Shown here in pieces: positions 28,224-34,385 of a stretch of 40,320 bases of DNA; the first letter of the stretch is position 1, and each line of letters starts with the position of its first letter. Made by a program: the position numbers and the translations under genes. This DNA comes from Opitutia bacterium (GTDB lineage Bacteria > Verrucomicrobiota > Verrucomicrobiia > Opitutales > Coraliomargaritaceae). Under the pieces are notes generated by a model that was not told the DNA's origin, did no database searches, and saw nothing but the letters and a program-made list of their open reading frames with translations. The stretch lies in the NCBI GenBank assembly GCA_029252625.1, contig JAQXBA010000217.1:1-40320 (forward strand), in the 5' to 3' direction.

Positions 28224-29126
28224 TCAACAAATTGAAGTTTCAACCCAAAATACCGCCTCGCCCCATGCATCTCGAACTATTTTTTCAATTTGACTCACAT
28301 GAGCACAGTTTTCTTCCAATAAAGCGAAACAACAACTGCCACTGCCACTCATCAAACATTCCACGCCTGCTGCCCGCAATTGCGCCAACAAAGTCGAAAT
28401 CGCCAGGTATTTACTGCCGACTGGACCCTCGAATGAATTAAACAACACATCGGCCAACGTGCCGCTTTCGATAAAATGTTGCATTCGAGCCACGCCCGCG
28501 GCTTCAGGCTCATAACTACCTGGAGCACCTGCCACTAAACGCCCATAGGCACCCGCCGTCTCCACACCAAAATTAGGACGAAATAGTACCACCCGCGTGC
28601 CGCGCAACCGCTCAGCAACTTCAGCCGCCACGGGCTCGATCACTTCACCTCGTCCGCGCATCCACGCAGCTCGACCTTCAATAAAAAACGCACAGTCCGA
28701 ACCGAGCTCAGCAGCCAACTCGCACAACACAGCATTGCTAAACGGCTCCCCCGCAAGTTGATTCATGCCACGCAGCGCGACCGCCGCATTGCCGCTGCCA
28801 CCGCCTAGCCCAGCGCCCATCGGTATGCGCTTGTTCAAATTAAACTCAAAATACTCCGCACGCCCCAAACGTGACCGAAATGCCGCAGCCGCTTTCAACA
28901 ACAAATTTTCAGGTCCCAATGGTACCGCTGGATCCGAGCAATGCAGCACATCCCTAGAGCCACCCGCGCGAATCGTCAACGTATCGCCAAATTCCAAAGC
29001 CACCACCAGCGATGTCAGCGCATGAAAGCCATCCGCACGCTGCCCATGTACAGACAGCATTAGATTCACCTTGGCCGGAGAGGGCAGAGTCAATTCACTT
29101 GGAAAACTGTTAGTTTGGATTGGCAT
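28224..29126 (-). CDS. ispE: 4-diphosphocytidyl-2-C-methyl-D-erythritol kinase
   Basis: GHMP kinase of the non-mevalonate (MEP) isoprenoid pathway, phosphorylating CDP-methylerythritol. 300 aa. The N-terminus SPAKVNLMLSVHGQRADGFH carries the catalytic Lys-Asn region, and the ATP-binding glycine-rich loop is PMGAGLGGGSGNAA (102-115). GSDCAFFIEGRAAWMRGRGE and CLMSGSGSCCFAL are the expected later motifs. ispD, two steps earlier in the pathway, lies nearby at 30050 on the other strand with pyrF between them. The start MPIQTNSFP is preceded by no Shine-Dalgarno sequence. Confidence 0.95.
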   Translation of the reverse strand: MPIQTNSFPSELTLPSPAKVNLMLSVHGQRADGFHALTSLVVALEFGDTLTIRAGGSRDVLHCSDPAVPLGPENLLLKAAAAFRSRLGRAEYFEFNLNKRIPMGAGLGGGSGNAAVALRGMNQLAGEPFSNAVLCELAAELGSDCAFFIEGRAAWMRGRGEVIEPVAAEVAERLRGTRVVLFRPNFGVETAGAYGRLVAGAPGSYEPEAAGVARMQHFIESGTLADVLFNSFEGPVGSKYLAISTLLAQLRAAGVECLMSGSGSCCFALLEENCAHVSQIEKIVRDAWGEAVFWVETSIC

Positions 29127-29217
29127 AGTTGATTATTAAGCTACTTTTCTTCGCCGCCGAGGAAAAATCGTGATTTTACAATTTGCCTCAAGCAAATCTG
29201 CTTACCAGTCTTTTAAA

Positions 29218-29925
29218 ATGCCTAATCAGAATTCCTGCAAACTCATACTCGCCCTCGATCTCGAAACCCGCCAAGAAGCCTTCGCCATGCTCGACCGCCT
29301 AGGCGATTCTCTCGAATGGGTCAAAGTAGGTCTTCAGCTGTTTACAGCCTACGGGCCCGACTTCGTTCGCGAAATCGCTGATCGCGGCTATAAGGTATTT
29401 CTCGATCTGAAACTCTTTGATATTCCCAACACCGTGGCCAAAGCGGTGCAAAGCATTTCCAGCCTACCCGTCGAGCTGCTCACTCTGCACGCCTCCGGCG
29501 GCGGCGAAATGCTTGAATGGGCCAACAAAGCACGTGCCGATCACTCTCCAAATCTAAACCTGCTCGCCGTCACCGTCCTTACCTCTATGGATGAGCCGCA
29601 GCTACGCAGCCTCAACGTACACGCCACCACCGAAGCACAAGTCAAACACCTTGCCGACCTCAGCCTCAAGGCTGGCATCCAGGGGCTCGTCTGCTCTTCG
29701 CTGGAACTCGCCCCCCTTCGAGCACGTTTCGGCCACGAGCCAATCATCGTCACCCCCGGAATCCGGCCTAAGGGCAGCTCTGCCGATGAGCAAAAGCGCA
29801 TCATGACGCCACACGCCGCAGCCGCTGCCGGCTCCAGCTACATAGTCGTCGGCCGCCCGATCCTCAGAGCCGACGATCCCGCCGCTGCCGCCGCTGCGAT
29901 CCGCGCCGAACTAGCCGCAGTGTAG
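29218..29925 (+). CDS. pyrF: Orotidine 5'-phosphate decarboxylase
   Basis: Last step of UMP synthesis: decarboxylation of OMP. Start chosen at ATG 29218, giving 235 aa, the normal size; the frame upstream to 29170 adds 16 unrelated residues. The catalytic motif DLKLFDIPNTV holds Asp63, Lys65 and Asp68. The N-terminal LILALD, the central LLTLHASGGGEML and the C-terminal phosphate-gripping VTPGIRP and SSYIVVGRPIL complete the barrel. It lies divergent from ispE, with a 91-bp gap that includes a TTTGC/GCAAA hairpin near 29181-29195. Confidence 0.96.
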   Translation: MPNQNSCKLILALDLETRQEAFAMLDRLGDSLEWVKVGLQLFTAYGPDFVREIADRGYKVFLDLKLFDIPNTVAKAVQSISSLPVELLTLHASGGGEMLEWANKARADHSPNLNLLAVTVLTSMDEPQLRSLNVHATTEAQVKHLADLSLKAGIQGLVCSSLELAPLRARFGHEPIIVTPGIRPKGSSADEQKRIMTPHAAAAAGSSYIVVGRPILRADDPAAAAAAIRAELAAV

Positions 29926-30049
29926 CACCATTCAGAATCCGACTCTGTCCTTAATTGAGAGACCGGCAGCTAAGCTATAGGAGTGTGAGCAACTCGCCCA
30001 CGTTAACTCAACAATAAGGGTGAATCGCCCTCACTCCATTACAAAACAT

Positions 30050-30787
30050 ATGAATTCCAGCCCTCAACCCTCAGCTCTCAAATCTCAGGTCTCTTCCGCC
30101 ATCATTTTGGCGGCTGGCAGTGGCTCGCGCATGCAAGGCGCGGTCGCGGATAAAGCACTCGCGCAGCTCAACGGCCTCCCCGTGCTCTGCCACAGTGTAC
30201 GCGCCTTTCTAGAAAGTGGCTGTATTGACCGCTTTACAGTCGTTTACCGAGACATCGCGCAAAAAGCAGAGCTGCAAGCAGCACTCGACCAAATCGACCT
30301 GCAAGGCACGCCCATCGACTGGGCGCTCGGCGGCGACGAACGCCAAGACTCGGTTTATAAGGCACTGCGCATCCAGCCAGAGACCTGCACATACGTCTTT
30401 ATCCATGACAGTGCGCGCCCCCTCGTATCCACTAATTCTATACAAGCGCTCCACACCGCAGTGCTACGCGACCGCGCCGCCGCGCTCGCTCACTCAGTAA
30501 CCGATACGATCAAGCGCATCCCCACCGCAGAGCAACTCACACAAACTGAACTTGAAGACCTCGACCGCTCCCGCCTCTGGGCGATGGAGACCCCACAAGC
30601 GTTCGCCCGGTCGGACATTCTCAAAGCCTACCAGGACGTGCATGACTCCGGTCTACACATCACTGACGACACCGCAGCCGCGGCCAGCATTGGCCTCAGT
30701 ACTACAATCGTGCCCAACCACGCACCCAATCTAAAGATCACCACCCCAGCAGATCTAAGCTACGCCGACTGGCTGCTGCAGCAGTAG
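30050..30787 (+). CDS. ispD: 2-C-methyl-D-erythritol 4-phosphate cytidylyltransferase
   Basis: Transfers CMP from CTP to methylerythritol phosphate in the MEP pathway. From ATG 30050 the product is 245 aa. The CTP-binding loop is AIILAAGSGSRM (17-28) with the conserved Lys35 in VADKAL. FIHDSARPLV and DTIKRIPTAEQ, ETPQAFARSDILKAY and TDDTAAAASIG match the family. The first 14 residues (SSPQPSALKSQVS) are encoded by the CTCAAATCTC-type repeat tract and have no counterpart in standard IspD; a GTG at 30020 would lengthen it further. The helicase gene starts 16 bp downstream. Confidence 0.93.
   Translation: MNSSPQPSALKSQVSSAIILAAGSGSRMQGAVADKALAQLNGLPVLCHSVRAFLESGCIDRFTVVYRDIAQKAELQAALDQIDLQGTPIDWALGGDERQDSVYKALRIQPETCTYVFIHDSARPLVSTNSIQALHTAVLRDRAAALAHSVTDTIKRIPTAEQLTQTELEDLDRSRLWAMETPQAFARSDILKAYQDVHDSGLHITDDTAAAASIGLSTTIVPNHAPNLKITTPADLSYADWLLQQ
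30057..30097 (+). repeat. Pyrimidine-rich CTCAA repeat tract at the ispD start
   Basis: CCAGCCCTCAACCCTCAG, CTCTCAAATCTCAG and GTCTCTTCC stand directly before the conserved IspD sequence and inside the open frame. The reading is again SALKSQ, as in the tract upstream of DUF1501. Either the true start lies after the tract or the repeat is a translated N-terminal tail. Confidence 0.55.
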
Positions 30788-30803
30788 TCAACCCCAGATA
30801 CTC

Positions 30804-32873
30804 ATGATTGGACTGATCGAAAATGCAGGAGGCACCCCCGTCGCACCGGGCTACCTTGTCGCGCTCGTAGACTCCATATTCAAGGAAGGCGGCACTTTAC
30901 AGACCGTCCTGCAACTCGACCACCGTCCACAGCAGGCGGCGATGGCGCTGAGCACCGCGCAGTCGCTGGAGACGAATAAGCCACTTTTGTTCGAAGCTGG
31001 CACTGGCGTAGGCAAGAGCCTCGCCTACCTGATCCCCGGGCTAATCCACTCAATCGATAGCGAGCGCCCACTGATTGTCTCCAGTCATACGATCACACTG
31101 CAGGAACAGATCCGCAGCAAAGACCTCAAAATCTGCCGCCAACTGTTCAACGCCGTCCCCGAGCTCAAGCGCTACGCCACATTTAAGACCGCGCTCATGG
31201 TCGGCAAAGGCAACTATTGCTGCAGCACACGCCTGAGCAACGCGCTCAAAGACGCCCAATCGTCCAAGCAAACAGAGCTGCTCCAAGACGATGCCAAGGC
31301 CGAGCTCATCCGGCTCGCCACATGGTCCACCACCAGTAAAAACGGCATCGTGCAGGAACTCTCGCCCGCGCCACTCCCCGACGTCTGGGACATGGTCAAT
31401 GCCGACAGCTCTACCTGCTCGAAAAAGAACTGCGATCCGAACACCTGCTTCTACCAGAGCGCGCGTAAAAAGCTGCTCACCTCGAACTGCGTGATCGTTA
31501 ACCACAGCCTGCTGTTTGCATTGATCAATGCCGGCATGCCGCCCAAAGGCGACGCCCGCGGCATTCTCCTACCCGACGACTTTGTGGTGCTCGACGAAGC
31601 GCACCGCATACCCGCGGTTGCCACCGACCACTTTGGGATCAACGTCAGCTCCTACGCCGTCGATCGGGCGCTGAAACGCATCTACAACCCACGCACAAAT
31701 CGCGGCATCCTGCGCAAACACGGCAAGAAGTGGGATCACGATGCAGTGGACAACGCCATCGCCGCCGCAGGCGAATTTTTTAGCTACCTCGGCGACACCT
31801 TCCTCACCAAGCGCTCGATTCTCCGCATCCACGAAGCCGATTTTTGCGATAACATCCTCTCCGGCCCACTCAAAGAAGTCGCCGAACGCCTCGGAGCCAT
31901 CATTCAAGCGAGCGACAACGAGCGCGTGCAAGACGAGCTCAAAGACCACCGTCGCCGTATTATGGGCTACCGCGACACGATCAACGGCTATGTCACTCTG
32001 GCCGAAGAGGACCATGTACACTGGCTCGAACGCGGCGGCAAAAAAGGTCAACTCGTCACTTTGCGCAGCGCCCCACTCGACGTCGCCCCCTATTTGCGCG
32101 AAGCCCTCTTCAGCCGCCAGACCGCGGCCATCCTGACCAGTGCCACTCTGTCCGACGGCACCAGCATTGATACCTTCCAAGAAAAAGTCGGCGGCGAGCT
32201 CGCCGAGACGCAAGTTGAGTATTCACCATTTAACTATAAAGACAACTGCAAGGTTTACATCGCGACCGATGCGCCGACTCCCGAACCAGGACAAGGCCGT
32301 CTCGACCTGGACTACCTTGCCAACATGATTTGCTGGCTCAGTCGCAATGTCGCTGGGGGCACCCTCGTGCTCTTCACTAGCCACTTCGACCTGAGACAAG
32401 TACACCAACGCACCGAAGCGTTCTTTGATAAAATTGAACGGCCACTATTTAGCCAAGGATACGGGATCGACCGCAGCGAGCTCACTCGTAAATTCGCTCA
32501 AGCAGGCAACGGTGTACTATTTGGCACCGATAGCTTTTGGACTGGCATCGATGTGCCCGGCCCAGCCCTGTCGCAGGTGATCATGGCACGCCTCCCGTTT
32601 GATAATCCGAGCCACCCAGTCAGCGAAGCTCGCAGCGAGTACATTCGCGAACGCGGGGGAAATCCCTTTGCCGAAATGACCGTGCCCGAAGCATTGGTCA
32701 AATTTCGCCAAGGCATGGGCCGCCTGATCCGCCGTCACGAAGACTCCGGTAATATCGTCGTGCTCGACTCCCGTATTTTGACAAAAACCTACGGTCAACG
32801 CTTTCTCGATGCCCTGCCCGTGCAGGACTTCAAACGCTTCAATCGTGACAACCGAGGCCACGTTTTCCAGTAA
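30804..32873 (+). CDS. DinG-like/XPD-type ATP-dependent DNA helicase
   Basis: Superfamily 2 helicase of 689 aa, predicted to unwind DNA or R-loops 5'-3' in repair. Walker A is AGTGVGKS (65-72), followed by the SSHTITLQEQ motif Ia; the DEAH box is VLDEAHR (264-267). Four iron-sulfur ligand candidates are present, Cys139 (or 140), Cys205, Cys210 and Cys215, as in DinG and XPD. The C-terminal domain has TSATLSDG, VLFTSHFDLRQVHQ, LFGTDSFWTGIDVPGPALS and QGMGRLIRRHED (motif VI). It begins 16 bp after ispD, suggesting transcription together. There is no exonuclease domain, as in the E. coli rather than the Bacillus protein. Confidence 0.9.
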   Translation: MIGLIENAGGTPVAPGYLVALVDSIFKEGGTLQTVLQLDHRPQQAAMALSTAQSLETNKPLLFEAGTGVGKSLAYLIPGLIHSIDSERPLIVSSHTITLQEQIRSKDLKICRQLFNAVPELKRYATFKTALMVGKGNYCCSTRLSNALKDAQSSKQTELLQDDAKAELIRLATWSTTSKNGIVQELSPAPLPDVWDMVNADSSTCSKKNCDPNTCFYQSARKKLLTSNCVIVNHSLLFALINAGMPPKGDARGILLPDDFVVLDEAHRIPAVATDHFGINVSSYAVDRALKRIYNPRTNRGILRKHGKKWDHDAVDNAIAAAGEFFSYLGDTFLTKRSILRIHEADFCDNILSGPLKEVAERLGAIIQASDNERVQDELKDHRRRIMGYRDTINGYVTLAEEDHVHWLERGGKKGQLVTLRSAPLDVAPYLREALFSRQTAAILTSATLSDGTSIDTFQEKVGGELAETQVEYSPFNYKDNCKVYIATDAPTPEPGQGRLDLDYLANMICWLSRNVAGGTLVLFTSHFDLRQVHQRTEAFFDKIERPLFSQGYGIDRSELTRKFAQAGNGVLFGTDSFWTGIDVPGPALSQVIMARLPFDNPSHPVSEARSEYIRERGGNPFAEMTVPEALVKFRQGMGRLIRRHEDSGNIVVLDSRILTKTYGQRFLDALPVQDFKRFNRDNRGHVFQ

Positions 32874-32962
32874 TACTCTGAGCTAATAAGAAGAACCGCA
32901 CGACCTCCGAACCATCCGCAAAAGAGTGTACCTCCGCTCTCAATTCTCTATATTTCTCATCC

Positions 32963-33268
32963 ATGAAAAAGTCCGAAATTTTCCTACCTAAAGTCGCAGC
33001 CAAGCCCGACAATATGCTATTCCGTTTCAGCCTCGGCCAAGCCCTCTATGACGAAGGGACGACCGAAGCATCGATTCCGCACCTACAACGCTGCGCCGAC
33101 TCACGCGACGACTGGATGCTGCCTCGTATCCTACTCGGCAAAGCCCTCCTCCAACACGGTCAAGCCGACACCGCAAAGCCGATCCTCGCACACGCTCTAC
33201 AACTCGCGGTCACCCAGCACCACGACGAACCCGCCGCAGAGCTTCGCGACATTTTGGAAGACTTGTAA
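32963..33268 (+). CDS. Small TPR protein
   Basis: 101-aa protein with two or three tetratricopeptide-like helix pairs (MLFRFSLGQALYDEGTTEAS, MLPRILLGKALLQHGQADTA), no signal peptide and no membrane segment, so probably a cytosolic adaptor. Similar short TPR proteins are common in this phylum; the partner is unknown. The start is preceded by a pyrimidine-rich tract (CCTCCGCTCTCAATTCTC at about 32931-32948) with no Shine-Dalgarno sequence. It lies 89 bp downstream of the helicase. Confidence 0.75.
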   Translation: MKKSEIFLPKVAAKPDNMLFRFSLGQALYDEGTTEASIPHLQRCADSRDDWMLPRILLGKALLQHGQADTAKPILAHALQLAVTQHHDEPAAELRDILEDL

Positions 33269-33299
33269 CGAACCGTACACAATCAGACCGCTGCGCGGG

Positions 33300-33783
33300 A
33301 ACCGCTTATCTTCGCTCATAGAGCGCTTATACTTAAGCACTGAATCATGCAAAACGACCAATACTTAGGAGATGAAGGATATGCTCTCATGGGAGCTGCC
33401 TTTGAAGTGCACAGTGAGCTCGGCGGCGGACTAAGCGAAGAGATCTATCAGGAAAGTCTTGAATGAGAACTCGGACTCAGAAAAATTCCGTTCACAGCCC
33501 AAGAGCAACTCCAAGTCTTCTACAAAGGCCACAAGCTGAACAAAAGGTATGTCCCCGACCTTCTTGTATTTGATGCAATCGTGACAGAGTTGAAAGCCGT
33601 CAAAGCACTGACTCCCGACCACACACAGCAACTACTCAACTATATGCATATCACGAAGAAAGCTGTCGGATACCTGATAAACTTTGGACCATTGGATGCC
33701 GTCGAATGGAAACGACTCATTCTCTCTGAATATATTCCAGCATCATCCTAAGATAAGCGCCCCATTAGCGAAGATAAGCGGTT
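33300..33783. mobile_element. GxxExxY gene enclosed by 31-bp imperfect inverted repeats
   Basis: Left repeat 33300-33330 and right repeat 33753-33783 match as inverted copies in 28 of 31 positions; the outer 17 bp (AACCGCTTATCTTCGCT) are perfect. The right repeat starts two bases after the stop codon of the enclosed gene and the left repeat ends 16 bases before its ATG. This packing suggests a compact mobile or domesticated unit whose only gene is a PD-(D/E)XK-type protein. No clear target-site duplication is visible outside the repeats. Confidence 0.55.
33347..33751 (+). pseudogene. GxxExxY / PDDEXK_3-type protein with one in-frame TGA
   Basis: A 134-codon frame from ATG 33347 to TAA 33749 is interrupted only by TGA at codon 40 (33464-33466). 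Before it, GAAFEVHSELGGGLSEEIYQ contains the diagnostic G-x-x-E-x-x-Y; after it, VPDLLVFDAIVTELKAVKAL gives the Asp and Glu-x-Lys of a PD-(D/E)XK core, then QQLLNYMHITKKAVGYLINF. The sequence around the stop reads YQESLE-stop-ELGLRKIPF, where Trp would fit. One substitution (TGG to TGA) explains it. The remaining 94 codons look unaffected, so inactivation is recent, or the stop is read through, or it is a sequencing error. Confidence 0.7.
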
Positions 33784-33812
33784 AAAAATAGCCGAACCTA
33801 AGCGCAAAACCA

Positions 33813-34190
33813 ATGAACACGCACCGACTCTTTTCAGTCCTACTGATACTGCCAACTCTGGCGCTGTTCAAATCCTGGAGATGGGTGCAGCCAAAGTTCA
33901 CCCTTGCCTACCTGATTCTGATCTCGCTCGTTACTTACTTCATATACTGGAACGACAAGCGTCGCGCACAGAGAGGCGGGTCGCGCACGCCTGAAGCGAC
34001 CTTACATCTACTTGAATTTCTAGGCGGGTGGCCCGTCGCCTATATCGCTCAGCACAAACTTCGCCATAAGACGATCAAGCGCAGTTACCAAATGACCTTC
34101 TGGGCCATCGTCGGGCTGTATCAATACCTCTCACTGGAAATGCTCCTTGAGTGGCGCGTCCTCCACGGATTCCTCGCATTGTTTCGCTAA
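33813..34190 (+). CDS. DUF1294 family membrane protein
   Basis: 125-aa inner-membrane protein with helices at about 8-22, 28-46, 65-82 and 95-120. The DUF1294 signature is complete: YFIYWNDKRRAQRGGSRTPE, ATLHLLEFLGGWPVAYIAQH and KLRHKTIKRSYQMTFW. Some family members carry an N-terminal cold-shock domain; this one does not. The function of the domain is unknown. It is close to the right end of the GxxExxY unit (30 bp). Confidence 0.85.
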   Translation: MNTHRLFSVLLILPTLALFKSWRWVQPKFTLAYLILISLVTYFIYWNDKRRAQRGGSRTPEATLHLLEFLGGWPVAYIAQHKLRHKTIKRSYQMTFWAIVGLYQYLSLEMLLEWRVLHGFLALFR

Positions 34191-34223
34191 AGTGCCTCTC
34201 GAAATAGGACAAACAGAATATTT

Positions 34224-34324
34224 AACCGCAGAGCACGCGAAGATCGCAAAGTTTTGACAGGACCATTGATAATGGAAAAATACCGACCCTAAGCACCTCT
34301 CTAAGTTTTTGTGCCTTTTTGTGG
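34224..34324. repeat. Degenerate inverted repeat (CCGCAGAG...CTTTTTGTGG type)
   Basis: AACCGCAGAGCACGCGAAGA followed by TCGCAAAG (34224-34251) faces TTTTTGTGCC and TTTTTGTGG (34306-34324), which is loosely complementary. Repeats of this style (CCGCAGAG... and ...TTTGTGG) are seen in many bacterial genomes near GxxExxY genes. It may be a decayed, empty relative of the element at 33300-33783. Confidence 0.3.
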
Positions 34325-34385
34325 CAATACAAACACCCATCTTTAGCCTCACTTTCAATCTCACTCGCCAAAGGCGTCACTTCTC

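Noticed and set aside
31569-32213. 214-codon minus-strand open frame inside the DinG-like gene
   Set aside because: Antisense shadow; the plus strand encodes conserved helicase sequence throughout.
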